From the NCBI RefSeq assembly GCF_030056815.1, contig NZ_JASHKR010000027.1, positions 1 through 61,466 of the forward strand: DNA of 61,466 nt. Direction: 5' to 3'. This document shows, in pieces, positions 9,254-17,847 of the stretch. Origin of the DNA: Rhodococcus sp. IEGM 1379 (GTDB lineage Bacteria; Actinomycetota; Actinomycetes; Mycobacteriales; Mycobacteriaceae). Positions within the stretch are counted from its first letter, which is position 1, and every line of letters starts with the position of its first letter. A model generated the notes under the pieces. The model was not told the DNA's origin. It did no database searches and saw only the letters and a list, made by a program, of their open reading frames with translations. The translations under genes and the position numbers were made by a program.

Positions 9254-9464
9254 GGATTGGCCTTTCGTATTGTGGCGCTTTTCACGACACAAAATCTCAC
9301 GTCCAATGATATCTGCGGGGATTGTTACCACTGAGCGAGACTGGTCGGGTTCCCTCCGCGGCACGCCGTTAGCGTTTCGAAACGAATCGCACTCTGCGCA
9401 ACCACTCAAATGCGTACTGCGCACACAAGAGCTTCTTCCCATCTCGAGTAGGACACAGGACACG
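9254..9464. promoter_or_regulatory. Divergent promoter region with palindrome CGTTTCGAAACG
   Basis: The 211 bp between two divergent acyl-CoA ligase genes contain a perfect 12-bp palindrome, CGTTTCGAAACG, at 9373-9384. Immediately before it is CACGCCGTTAGCGT (9362-9375), which recurs with one change upstream of the igr-like operon (16623-16636) and contains a TAGCGT that fits an actinobacterial -10 (TAnnnT). I infer a shared promoter and a TetR-like operator; the protein is unknown. No KstR-type TnnAACnnGTTnnA site was found. Confidence 0.5.
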
Positions 9465-11168
9465 ATGACGAACACCGCCACCGAAGCATCTACGAGCACG
9501 TCCGTTGCCACGCCGCAGCGCGAAGATGTCGCGCAGATGTTGATCGACCGCATCGGTGATCAACATCTGGGACTGAGGACCCGCACCCAGGACTGGACGT
9601 GGGATCAGGTCGTGCATGAAAGCGCTGCCCGCGGCTCTTACGCGAAGTCGCTTCGCGGCGCCGGCCCGTTCCATATCGGTGTTCTCCTCGAGAACGAGCC
9701 CGAGTTCCTGTTCTGGCTCGGTGGCGCGGCACTCACGGGCGCCACAATTGTAGGTATCAACCCGACGCGGCGTGGAGCTGAACTCGAAGCCGAGGTTCGG
9801 TACGTCGATTGCCAGATGATCGTCACCGACAAGGCCGGCCGCGAGAAGCTCGCCGGTCTGGATCTCGGACTGACGGACGACCGCTTCATTCTCGTCGACG
9901 ACGCGTCCTACGTGGAAACCATTGCCGCGCATCAGGTGGAAGCGCCGCAGATCGACCTCGGTGTCGACGCGACGACTCTCTTCCTTCTTCTCTTCACCTC
10001 GGGCACCACCGGAATGTCGAAGGCTGTGCGCTGCAGCCAGGGCCGTCTGACCCGCTTGGCTTACGCGAACTGCGCTAAGTACGACATCGACCGCGACGAC
10101 GTCTGCTACTGCTGCATGCCGCTCTTTCACGGTAATGCACTGATGGCACTGTGGGCGCCTGCACTCTCGCAGGGCGCCACCATCTGCCTCGTGCGCAAGT
10201 TCACCGCTTCCGGATTCATGCCGGACGTACGCTTCTACGGCGCAACGTATTTCACGTACGTCGGCAAGGCGCTCGGTTATCTGATGGCGACGCCGGAGAA
10301 GTCCGACGACATCGAGAACACACTGACTCACGGCTTCGGCACAGAGGCATCTCCGGGCGACAAGGCTGAGTTCATCCGCCGTTTCGACGCACAACTTTTC
10401 GAGGGCTACGGCTCGAGTGAGGGTGCCGGTTCGGTAGTTCTCGATCCGAACCAGCCGGCTGGAGCGCTGGGCCGTCCGGCCAGCGAAAACATCGTCATCG
10501 TCGACCCGGACACTCGCGAAGAGCGTCCGCGGGCGTTGCTCGACGAGCACGGCCGGGTCCTCAACCCGGACGAAGCCATCGGCGAAATGGTTGACAAGGC
10601 CGGCTCGCAGAAGTTCGAGGGCTACTACAAGAACGAAGACGCCATTGCGGAGAAGATTCGCCACGGTTGGTACTGGACAGGCGATCTCGGCTACGTCGAC
10701 GAAGCAGGCTTCATCTACTTCGCCGGTCGCAAGGGTGATTGGATCCGCGTCGACGGAGAGAACACGTCGGCACTGATGATCGAGCACATTCTGCGTCGCC
10801 ACCCCAAGGTTATTGCGACGGGCGTTTTCGCGGTACCCGATCCACGTTCGGGCGATCAGGTCATGGCAGGCATCGAGGTTGCCGACCTGGCCGATTTCGA
10901 TCCGATCGAGTTCTCGAATTACCTTGTCGCACAGGCGGATCTTGGAACCAAGGCAGCTCCGCGATTCATTCGGGTGTCGACGCACCTGCCCACCACCGGT
11001 TCCAACAAGGTGCTCAAGCGCGAACTGCAGCTAGATCGCTGGCGCACCGAAGAGCCTGTGTACCACTGGGTCGGGCGCGGAAACCCGGAGTACAAGCTCA
11101 TGTCCGACGCTGATTGTGATGCACTCGAGCAGGAGTTCCACACCCACGGGCGTTCGCGGTTCCTGTGA
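9465..11168 (+). CDS. Acyl-CoA ligase, FadD17-like
   Basis: 567 aa ANL ligase of the very-long-chain/steroid acyl-CoA synthetase branch (FATP-like; FadD17 of mycobacteria is the closest type I recognise). Seen: [19 protein letters not shown]-loop, [12 protein letters not shown]5 motif, [34 protein letters not shown] and the C-terminal [14 protein letters not shown] with the catalytic Lys. ATG 9465 is chosen with AGGACACAGG just upstream; an in-frame extension to 9102 would run through the divergent gene. It is the first gene of a plus-strand operon (ligase, SDR, LLM oxidoreductase). Presumed to load a steroid side-chain acid onto CoA. Confidence 0.88.
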   Translation: MTNTATEASTSTSVATPQREDVAQMLIDRIGDQHLGLRTRTQDWTWDQVVHESAARGSYAKSLRGAGPFHIGVLLENEPEFLFWLGGAALTGATIVGINPTRRGAELEAEVRYVDCQMIVTDKAGREKLAGLDLGLTDDRFILVDDASYVETIAAHQVEAPQIDLGVDATTLFLLLFTSGTTGMSKAVRCSQGRLTRLAYANCAKYDIDRDDVCYCCMPLFHGNALMALWAPALSQGATICLVRKFTASGFMPDVRFYGATYFTYVGKALGYLMATPEKSDDIENTLTHGFGTEASPGDKAEFIRRFDAQLFEGYGSSEGAGSVVLDPNQPAGALGRPASENIVIVDPDTREERPRALLDEHGRVLNPDEAIGEMVDKAGSQKFEGYYKNEDAIAEKIRHGWYWTGDLGYVDEAGFIYFAGRKGDWIRVDGENTSALMIEHILRRHPKVIATGVFAVPDPRSGDQVMAGIEVADLADFDPIEFSNYLVAQADLGTKAAPRFIRVSTHLPTTGSNKVLKRELQLDRWRTEEPVYHWVGRGNPEYKLMSDADCDALEQEFHTHGRSRFL

Positions 11169-11995
11169 ACCGTGTCGCGCTGGTAACCGGCGCCTCCCGC
11201 GGGATCGGCCGCGAATGCGCGCTGGCTTTTGCGCGCGCAGGGTTCGACGTTGCGATCACGGCCCGCACCATTCGTGAAGGTGAGGGCCGCGCGGCGCCGA
11301 GAACGCGTGCGGGAGAGCAGGTTATCCCGGTGCCGGGCAGTCTCGAGACGACGGTTGCTGAGATCGAAGCGTGTGGTGTGCGGGCGCTGGCCGTGCCGAT
11401 GGATCTTCTCGATCGAGCATCGGTCATCGCGGCCGGTGAGCGCGTCCTGAACGAATGGGGCCGCGTCGACGTTCTGGTCAACAATGCCTACGCGCAGACG
11501 GTCGGAAACATGGATCGCATTCTCGACATCGAGATCGACGACGCCCAGGCGATGGTTGTCGGAAACTACCTGCATCAGCTTGCCCTTGTGCAGGTAGTTC
11601 TTCCGTCGATGGTCGAGCGCGGTAACGGCATTGTCATCGGACTTGCCTCGGGCTCGGCTACTTTGGACCCGCCAGCGCCTCCCGGTGAAGGTGGGTGGGG
11701 TTTGTCCTACGCGGCGTCCAAAGCCGCGTTCGGACGCATTGCCGGTGCGATCAACTCGGAGTACCGCGGCGCAGGCATCAAGGCGTTCAACCTCAGTCCG
11801 GGGTTTGTGATCACCGAGGCCGGTAAGGCTCGCGGCGGCGCAAACGCGATCGTGGATGCGGGATTTGCCGCTACACCGGCGTCGGTTCCTGCAGCGGCTG
11901 CAGTGTGGCTCGCAACAGATCCTGACGCCGAACGCTTCCTCGGCAGAGTTGTGGACGGTCCGAAATTGATGGCGACACTGGAGGAAACTGCATGA
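11165..11995 (+). CDS. Short-chain dehydrogenase/reductase
   Basis: 276 aa classical SDR. Seen: TGASRGIGREC nucleotide-binding motif at the N-terminus, VNNAY (NNAG variant) near residue 107, a Ser in GLASGSATL and the catalytic YAASKAA (YxxxK). An unusual ~25-residue insertion rich in Arg/Glu follows the second strand (GEGRAAPRTRAGEQ). GTG 11165 overlaps the preceding ligase stop (GTGA), so translation is coupled. Expected to oxidise a hydroxyacyl or steroid hydroxyl group with NAD(P). Middle gene of a three-gene operon. Confidence 0.88.
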   Translation: MNRVALVTGASRGIGRECALAFARAGFDVAITARTIREGEGRAAPRTRAGEQVIPVPGSLETTVAEIEACGVRALAVPMDLLDRASVIAAGERVLNEWGRVDVLVNNAYAQTVGNMDRILDIEIDDAQAMVVGNYLHQLALVQVVLPSMVERGNGIVIGLASGSATLDPPAPPGEGGWGLSYAASKAAFGRIAGAINSEYRGAGIKAFNLSPGFVITEAGKARGGANAIVDAGFAATPASVPAAAAVWLATDPDAERFLGRVVDGPKLMATLEETA

Positions 11996-12873
11996 AGCTC
12001 GGCATTGTTGTCCCGGTAGAACTGGGACGTAGTGGTGATCCCGATTGGATTCTCCAGTTCGCCAAGGCAGCAGAGTCACTCGGCTTCGACGAAATCTCGG
12101 CAGTCGAGCATTCGGTTGTCATCGCCGATACCGAAAGTGAATACCCGTACTCACCGACCGGTAAATCTCATCTCCCCGACGACTGCGACATTCCTGATCC
12201 GCTCGAACTGTTGTCGTTTGTCGCCGGTGCGACAACCACTTTGGGGTTGTCGACCGGAGTGCTGGTGCTGCCCAACCATAATCCCGTAGTCCTCGCGAAG
12301 AGGCTTGCGACGCTGGATCGACTCTCCGGGGGGCGCCTGCGCATCTGCCTGGGATTGGGCTGGATGAAAGAGGAAATCGAAGCCTGCGGTGGCGATTTTG
12401 AGCGTCGAGGCAAGACTGCCGACGAGGCAATAGCCGTGATGCGCGCACTCTGGGCTGGTAAGGAAGCCGTCGATTTCGACGGCGAGTACTACTCGTTCAA
12501 GGGTGCGTACAGCTGGCCGAAGCCGCACAGCGAATCCGGTGTGCCGCTGTACATCGGTGGACACAGTCTGGCTGCAGCCCGCCGCGCCGGCCGACTGGGC
12601 AACGGCTTCCAGCCCCTGGGCTTGGTAGGCGAAGAACTCGACAAGGCAATTGCGGCGATGAAAGCTGCTGCGGTCAAGGCTGATCGCGATCCGGCTGAGG
12701 TTTCCGTGGTTCTCGGCGCAACGCTGCCGCGGTTGGACGAAGCGAAACTCGATTGGGCACGCGGGTTGGGAGCGGACCGCGTCGTGCTGTCTGCCAGCCG
12801 TCGCGGCACATCGTTGGAACTCGTCATCGACGAGATGACGGAATGCTCGAAGAGGTTGGGTCTGACCAACTGA
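11992..12873 (+). CDS. LLM-class F420-dependent oxidoreductase
   Basis: 293 aa luciferase-like fold. Seen: KLGIVVPVELGRSGDP, FDEISAVEHSVV, the TTLGLSTGVLVLPNHNP strand, LDRLSGGRLRICLGLGWMKEE and a GVPLYIGGHS phosphate-binding loop, all typical of actinobacterial TIGR03619-type enzymes. The ATG overlaps the SDR stop by four bases. A mycobacterial KstR-regulon LLM protein (Rv3520c type) has a comparable context, but orthology was not tested. It ends 9 bp before a strong bidirectional terminator. Confidence 0.85.
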   Translation: MKLGIVVPVELGRSGDPDWILQFAKAAESLGFDEISAVEHSVVIADTESEYPYSPTGKSHLPDDCDIPDPLELLSFVAGATTTLGLSTGVLVLPNHNPVVLAKRLATLDRLSGGRLRICLGLGWMKEEIEACGGDFERRGKTADEAIAVMRALWAGKEAVDFDGEYYSFKGAYSWPKPHSESGVPLYIGGHSLAAARRAGRLGNGFQPLGLVGEELDKAIAAMKAAAVKADRDPAEVSVVLGATLPRLDEAKLDWARGLGADRVVLSASRRGTSLELVIDEMTECSKRLGLTN

Positions 12874-12881
12874 CATAACGG

Positions 12882-12919
12882 AAAAGCGGTCTGCAGCGTT
12901 AATGCTGCAGACCGCTTTT
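12882..12919. terminator. Bidirectional terminator
   Basis: A perfect 15-bp stem (12882-12896 with 12905-12919, AAAAGCGGTCTGCAG) and 8-nt loop, with A-run and T-run flanks on both strands, sits between two convergent genes (stops at 12873 and 12935). Confidence 0.92.
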
Positions 12920-12934
12920 GTGTATTCCCGAGCG

Positions 12935-13480
12935 TCAGTTCTCGGAAGAGGTGACCGGAGGCGTTGCTTCGATATCGCGAATCATCTCGCCGTCGATGGA
13001 CTCTTCCGGGAAGACGAATTTGCGCATCGCCCACCACCGGAAGACAGTCGCCAACAGGGTGCCGATGATCGATCCGCTGATGAAGTCGGAGAAGTTTTCC
13101 ATCAACACGGAGACGTTGGGCTGGCGAAGATCGAACACGTAACTCGAGATCCAGAGCGGGACCTGGTTGATGGCCAAGCCGATGCCGGCGACGATGAAGA
13201 ACAGTGCGGCCTCGTGGTGGCGTTGCCGTCCGCCTCGCTCGGCGAAGGACCATTCACGGTTCAGGACATACGACAGAACCGTCGCGACCAAGACCGCGAT
13301 GATGTTGGCCGTGACTGGATGCTGAGGTAGAACCGTCCACTTGATGCCGAAGAACAAGATGGTCGTGACGACGAAGGCGATGCCTCCGACCACCAGGAAC
13401 TTGAGCATCTCGGCGTGCGGGAGAACCCGCACGAGAACCTTCTCCGGAAGGCTGTTGACCAGTTTTCCTACAAACGCCAT
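12935..13480 (-). CDS. GtrA-like membrane protein
   Basis: 181 aa with four predicted membrane segments and the GtrA pattern: LKFLVVGGIAFVVTT near residue 26, then LSYVLNREWSF, which is the family hallmark, a third helix ending in NQVPLW and a fourth, GSIIGTLLATVFRWWAMRKFVF. GtrA proteins help transfer or flip lipid-linked sugars in cell-envelope glycan synthesis. A ~16-residue basic N-terminus and acidic C-terminal tail flank the domain. ATG at 13480. No glycosyltransferase is adjacent, so the sugar substrate is unknown. Confidence 0.85.
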   Translation of the reverse strand: MAFVGKLVNSLPEKVLVRVLPHAEMLKFLVVGGIAFVVTTILFFGIKWTVLPQHPVTANIIAVLVATVLSYVLNREWSFAERGGRQRHHEAALFFIVAGIGLAINQVPLWISSYVFDLRQPNVSVLMENFSDFISGSIIGTLLATVFRWWAMRKFVFPEESIDGEMIRDIEATPPVTSSEN

Positions 13481-13546
13481 GTTTCGAGGCTAACCGGGTG
13501 GACGCCAGACAGCATAAATATTCGTTTCCCCGATGTTCATCGGAAG

Positions 13547-14752
13547 TTAAAACCCGTACCCCAGCACAGCCGGCCTCGCGGTGCCGAAGGCGACGTCGAA
13601 GCGGTGAATTTCTTCGGGGGAGGAGGCCTGGACACGGCCCGCGGCCGCGAAACCCTTGGCCTGGTGCGCGCCCAGGTACACACTGCTCAGAACGTCGGAC
13701 GGCATGGTGATCCGGGCATCGGCGTCGGTGGGTGTGCAGGTGGCCTTGCCGCCGCGAATTGTCAGCGCGAAGGTGCCGCCGGCATCGAGGAATGGATCTT
13801 CGATCGTGATGACGGTATCGAGGTCAGCGACATATTCGCGGGCTTCGAGGGCTGCCGGAACATCCATGATCCGCAGCCACAGCCGGTCGGATCGGCGGGT
13901 GGTCCGCACCAACCGGTAGTCCGTCAGCATCAGCCGCAACGGATCTTCCGGATGCTGCCGAGTGTCGATACGGGTCACGAGATCGAGCCCGCACAACGTC
14001 CGCCACAAGGCTGCGTACACATCCGTCGTGAGTGCGACGAACTCGTCGACCTCGACGATGCTGTCGTGTCCTTCATTGCGGTGGCGGTAGGAAACGTAGC
14101 CGTCGGCATGTGTCAGAAAGAACAGTCCGGAAGCTCCGGCTCGATGCTCGGACGGGTCCGCGAGTGTGTGGTCCCAGTGAGCTTGCGGACGCTTTTGCAC
14201 GCCAGGAGTCGCGAGGCGCCAGCGATCGTAGATGTCAGGAAGTAGCGTCGCCGCGGTCGGGGCGTCGGTGATGGACACACCACTCGCGTCGGGAGCCTCG
14301 GCGCGAAATTCGGCGAACCGGCGGTCCAGTGAGATCCCCTCGCTGACGGTTGCCGGTCCGTAGCCGAAGCGGTTGTAGATGCGGGCGTCACTGGCGGTCA
14401 GCGCGACCAGGGGAGCGCCGGTCGACGTTATGTGCTGATGCAGCCGAGTGAACATCGAGCGCAAGATCCCACGACGACGGTGCGTCGGGGCGACGGACAC
14501 CCACGTGATGCCTCGGGTGGGTACTTGGTGGCCGCCCGGCACCGTGAACTCCATGTCGAACTCGATGGCCAAACCGACAACCTGGTCGCCATCCGTCGCG
14601 ACGACGATGTCTTCGGGTTTGTAGAGCGCACGGGTGAGCGTCTTGTCGGCTGCCGACGGGTGGAATCCGAATCCCGTGGAGTCGAGTAGCTGGATCGCCG
14701 GCCAATCGGCTTCGGTGGCTGTTCGGATGGCGATCGTGTTGTCAGTGCTCAC
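13547..14752 (-). CDS. eis: Eis-family GNAT N-acetyltransferase
   Basis: 401 aa, close to the 402 aa of mycobacterial Eis. Seen: N-terminal GNAT domain with the acetyl-CoA loop THRRRGILRSM, a second GNAT-like domain (YNRFGYGPA), and a C-terminal SCP2-like domain ending exactly in Phe (VLGYGF); in Eis the terminal carboxylate is catalytic. Eis enzymes acetylate several amines of aminoglycosides and other polyamines; the natural substrate is uncertain. GTG 14750-14752 is preferred, giving the family-length N-terminus, although the ribosome site is weak. A frame extending to 15004 would overlap the divergent desaturase. Confidence 0.85.
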   Translation of the reverse strand: MSTDNTIAIRTATEADWPAIQLLDSTGFGFHPSAADKTLTRALYKPEDIVVATDGDQVVGLAIEFDMEFTVPGGHQVPTRGITWVSVAPTHRRRGILRSMFTRLHQHITSTGAPLVALTASDARIYNRFGYGPATVSEGISLDRRFAEFRAEAPDASGVSITDAPTAATLLPDIYDRWRLATPGVQKRPQAHWDHTLADPSEHRAGASGLFFLTHADGYVSYRHRNEGHDSIVEVDEFVALTTDVYAALWRTLCGLDLVTRIDTRQHPEDPLRLMLTDYRLVRTTRRSDRLWLRIMDVPAALEAREYVADLDTVITIEDPFLDAGGTFALTIRGGKATCTPTDADARITMPSDVLSSVYLGAHQAKGFAAAGRVQASSPEEIHRFDVAFGTARPAVLGYGF

Positions 14753-14864
14753 ACCCGTCGATGCTGGCACAGATCGGCGGTGAGCGCACGTGAGATAACG
14801 CCGCCGACGTTTTCTCCCCGAGCAGTAGGGGTACCGCACGGGAAACAGACTCGAGGAGAAGCCA

Positions 14865-16085
14865 GTGGCAATCACCGACATCAAGGAATATGCGCATCTG
14901 ACCGATGAAGACGTCGAGGCACTCGGCGTCGAACTTGATGCGATCCGGTTCGACATCGAGGACAAGCGCGGAAGCCGTGATGCCAGATATATCCAGCGGA
15001 CCATCGCGTTTCAGAGATCGCTGATGGTCGCCGGTCGAATCGTCTTGTTTGCCAGCAAGAAAAGGCCGGCCTGGATTCTCGGAACCGCATTGCTCGGGGT
15101 CGGGAAGATCATCGAGAACATGGAACTCGGCCACAACATCATCCATGGACAGTGGGATTGGATGAACGACCCCGAAATTCATTCGAGCAACTGGGAATGG
15201 GACAACACGTGCCCGTCGTCAGGATGGAAACATTCGCACAATTTCGTACATCACAAGTTCACGAATATCGTCGGCCTCGATAACGACGTCGGCTACGGCA
15301 TTCTTCGTGTCACCCGCGACCAGAAGTGGCACGCAGAGTATCTATTCCAGCCGATCACCAACGCGGCGTTGGCAACACTCTTCGAATGGGGTGTAGCGCT
15401 TCATCACTTGGAGACAGACAAACTCCGTAAAGGTGAAGTGAAATGGTCGGAGAAATCCGAGATGGCCAAGGACGTGGGAAAGAAAATTGCCCGCCAGGTC
15501 GCGAAAGATTACATCCTGTTTCCTGCGTTGACAGGTCCCGCGTGGAGAACCACGCTCACGGCCAACGTAGTTGCGAATCTCATCCGCAACTACTGGACTT
15601 ACGCCGTCATCTTCTGCGGTCATTTCCCCGACGGCGCCGAGAAGTTCACTCTCGAGGAGTTCGAGAACGAGACGAAGGCGCAGTGGTATCTACGGCAGAT
15701 GTTGGGTTCGGCCAACTTCCACGCCGGACCGGTCATGGCGTTCATGAGCGGAAACCTCTGCTACCAGATCGAGCATCATTGCTTCCCGGATTTGCCGAGT
15801 AACAGGTACTCGGAAATTGCGGTGCCACTTCGTGAACTATGTGACAAATACGATCTGCCGTACACCACCGGTCCGTTGTGGAGGCAATACGCGCTGACGT
15901 TGCGGACCATCTGGAAGCTGTCACTGCCCAACAGATTTCTATCTGCATCAACGGACGACGCACCGGAAACTCACTCGGAACTGAAGTTCCGTATCAGGGG
16001 TGGGTTGAAGGAAGTTTTCGGTACGGATCCGAAGACCGGAAAGAGGCGCGGCCTTCGGACTGCGATCGCGATGGTCTCGAACTGA
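14865..16085 (+). CDS. Membrane acyl-CoA/fatty-acid desaturase (DesA3-like)
   Basis: 406 aa. The three His boxes of membrane di-iron desaturases are present: GHNIIHG (~90), HSHNFVHHKF (~125) and YQIEHHCFP (~303), with hydrophobic segments between. This matches stearoyl/linoleoyl-type desaturases such as mycobacterial DesA3, which need a separate ferredoxin-type reductase that is not encoded nearby. GTG 14865 follows GAGGAG by 7 bases. It introduces a cis double bond into acyl chains, presumably for membrane or mycolate precursors. Divergent from eis; monocistronic. Confidence 0.9.
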   Translation: MAITDIKEYAHLTDEDVEALGVELDAIRFDIEDKRGSRDARYIQRTIAFQRSLMVAGRIVLFASKKRPAWILGTALLGVGKIIENMELGHNIIHGQWDWMNDPEIHSSNWEWDNTCPSSGWKHSHNFVHHKFTNIVGLDNDVGYGILRVTRDQKWHAEYLFQPITNAALATLFEWGVALHHLETDKLRKGEVKWSEKSEMAKDVGKKIARQVAKDYILFPALTGPAWRTTLTANVVANLIRNYWTYAVIFCGHFPDGAEKFTLEEFENETKAQWYLRQMLGSANFHAGPVMAFMSGNLCYQIEHHCFPDLPSNRYSEIAVPLRELCDKYDLPYTTGPLWRQYALTLRTIWKLSLPNRFLSASTDDAPETHSELKFRIRGGLKEVFGTDPKTGKRRGLRTAIAMVSN

Positions 16086-16092
16086 TCGTCGG

Positions 16093-16545
16093 CTACCGAC
16101 CGAGCAGAACCACCGGCACATCCTCAGCGAAATCGACAATCAATTCACGACGCGAGAACAGCCACGTGCCGTCGACCTTCTCGAAACTGTCCTGGTAGCG
16201 CAGTTCGATCAGGTTGTCCCGGAAGCCGTCGCCGCGCGGATAGATGTGGTGGGCGGAGCAGTAGGCCTCACCGTGGGCGGTGGTGTCACTGTCTAGATCG
16301 AGTACCTGCTGCTGGACGATGTGCCGCGTGGAATGCAGGTGAGCGACGGCGTCGACTATCGACGTGGACAGCGTCGTGTTGCCCGCGATCTCCGTCGGCG
16401 CGTCGGTTCCGTTCAAGGCCGGGGGCAAGACGAACTTCGCGTTTTCGGTGAAGAGAGTCGCGAGTGTGGTGGTGTTTCGGCGGTCGACGGCCTGTGCGTA
16501 CCTGGCGGCCAAGTCGGTGAGTGCTATCCGATCCGAGGGGTCCAT
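16093..16545 (-). CDS. SnoaL-like (NTF2-fold) protein
   Basis: 150 aa with DRIALTDLAARYAQAVDRR, TLFTENAKFVLPP, a STRHIVQQQVLDLD strand and the C-terminal SFEKVDGTWLFSRREL, a standard SnoaL_4 pattern. ATG at 16545. It is divergent from the igr-like operon and convergent with the desaturase (8 bp between stops). The third SnoaL-like protein of this catabolic region; substrate unknown. Confidence 0.8.
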   Translation of the reverse strand: MDPSDRIALTDLAARYAQAVDRRNTTTLATLFTENAKFVLPPALNGTDAPTEIAGNTTLSTSIVDAVAHLHSTRHIVQQQVLDLDSDTTAHGEAYCSAHHIYPRGDGFRDNLIELRYQDSFEKVDGTWLFSRRELIVDFAEDVPVVLLGR

Positions 16546-16680
16546 CGGCCTATTTCAGCCTATGTGACGGGCCTCATGCGGAGCTTTCCCATTCAACGAG
16601 ACATTTTCAGCGCCGCAGTGGCCACGTCGTTAGCGTCCAGACCAAGAGTTGCTAGCCATGAATGCCATAGGAGAACCGCG
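16546..16680. promoter_or_regulatory. Promoter region of the igr-like operon
   Basis: The 135 bp before the first igr gene carry CACGTCGTTAGCGT at 16623-16636, matching 13 of 14 bases of the sequence upstream of the FadD17-like gene (9362-9375). TAGCGT within it fits a -10 hexamer about 45 bp before the ATG. No exact KstR or KstR2 site was found; ACCAAGAGTTGCT (16641-16653) is a degenerate KstR2 half-match only. Confidence 0.4.
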
Positions 16681-17847
16681 ATGGATCTGAGGGAATCGCC
16701 CGAGCAGCAGGAGCTCCGCAAGGAGTTGCGCGCGTACTTCGCAGCGCTGCTGCCGGAGGAGAAGCGCCGCACTGCCGGTGAACAAGGTGTGGGCGGCGAG
16801 TACTTCCGCGAGATCGTGAAGCTGCTCGGCAAGGACGGCTGGCTCGGTATCGGCTGGCCCGTGGAGTTCGGTGGCCAGGGTCGCTCCATCGAAGAGCAGT
16901 TCGTGTTCTTCGACGAGGTTCAGCGCGCGGGTCTGCCTTTCCCCTTCGTGACCGTCAATACCGTCGGCCCGACGTTGATGAAGTACGGCACCGAGGAGCA
17001 GAAGGAACGTTTCCTTCCGGGCATCCTCGCCGGCGACATCGTCTTCGCCATCGGTTACACCGAGCCCGAGGCCGGAACCGACTTGGCTTCGCTCAAGACT
17101 CGCGCAGTGCTCGACGGCGAAGAGTGGGTTGTCGACGGCAACAAGATCTTCACCAGTGGTGCCAATACTGCTGACTACGTCTGGCTCGCGGTTCGCACCG
17201 ACGCCGACGCTCCCAAGCACAAGGGCATTTCGATCCTGATCGTGCCGACGGCTGACCCCGGCTTCGAGTGGTCGCCGATCAACACTGTCGGCGGTCTGAT
17301 GGTGACGTCGACGTACTACGCCGGCATCCGCGTCCCCGCGAAGGACGTTGTCGGTGAGGTCAACGGCGGCTGGAAGCTGATCACCGCGCAGCTCAACCAC
17401 GAGCGAGTTGGCTTGGCCGCCATCGGTGGTCGTACGTACGGCCTGTGGAACCTGGTCCTGGACTGGGCCAAGGAAAACGGCACCATCGACATCCCTTGGG
17501 TCCAGCAGGATTTCGCTCGCACGCATGCGAAACTCGAAGCGATGCGTCTGCTGAACTGGAAGATGACGGCTGCCGTCGCCCAGGACACGCTCTCGGGAGC
17601 CGACGCCGGTGCCACCAAGACGTACGGCACCGAAACTCACGTCGACGTGTACCGCACGCTGCTCGGCATCCTCGGCTCTGCCGGCCGTATCCGCCCCGAG
17701 TCTCCGGGCGCGATCCTCGCCGGTCAGATCGAGCAGATCTCCCGTCAGGGCGTCGTGAACACCTTCGGTGGCGGCGTCAACGAGGTTCTGCGTGACATGG
17801 TCGGCACCATCGGCCTCGGCTTGGTCCGCGAAAAGAGGGTCAAGTGA
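16681..17847 (+). CDS. fadE29: Acyl-CoA dehydrogenase subunit, FadE29/ChsE2-like
   Basis: 388 aa acyl-CoA dehydrogenase. Seen: helical N-domain starting MDLRESPEQQELR, the mid-domain signature AIGYTEPEAGTDLASLKTRA and the C-terminal helical domain with FGGGVNEVLRDMVG. Mycobacterial FadE29 (ChsE2) pairs with FadE28 (ChsE1) as an alpha2beta2 dehydrogenase that oxidises the three-carbon steroid side chain as its CoA ester; the FadE28 partner is two genes downstream. ATG 16681 with AGGAG 8 bases before. The gene order fadE29-chsH2-fadE28-chsH1-ltp2 matches the content of the igr operon, although cyp125 is absent here. Confidence 0.85.
   Translation: MDLRESPEQQELRKELRAYFAALLPEEKRRTAGEQGVGGEYFREIVKLLGKDGWLGIGWPVEFGGQGRSIEEQFVFFDEVQRAGLPFPFVTVNTVGPTLMKYGTEEQKERFLPGILAGDIVFAIGYTEPEAGTDLASLKTRAVLDGEEWVVDGNKIFTSGANTADYVWLAVRTDADAPKHKGISILIVPTADPGFEWSPINTVGGLMVTSTYYAGIRVPAKDVVGEVNGGWKLITAQLNHERVGLAAIGGRTYGLWNLVLDWAKENGTIDIPWVQQDFARTHAKLEAMRLLNWKMTAAVAQDTLSGADAGATKTYGTETHVDVYRTLLGILGSAGRIRPESPGAILAGQIEQISRQGVVNTFGGGVNEVLRDMVGTIGLGLVREKRVK

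Noticed and set aside
9254-9464. KstR operator between the two acyl-CoA ligases
   Set aside because: Searched for TnnAACnnGTTnnA by eye; no match at the fixed positions. Only the unrelated CGTTTCGAAACG palindrome is present.
9369-10985. Long minus-strand frame opposite the FadD17-like gene
   Set aside because: It mirrors codon structure of the ligase gene; its translation shows no domain, whereas the plus strand has all ligase motifs.
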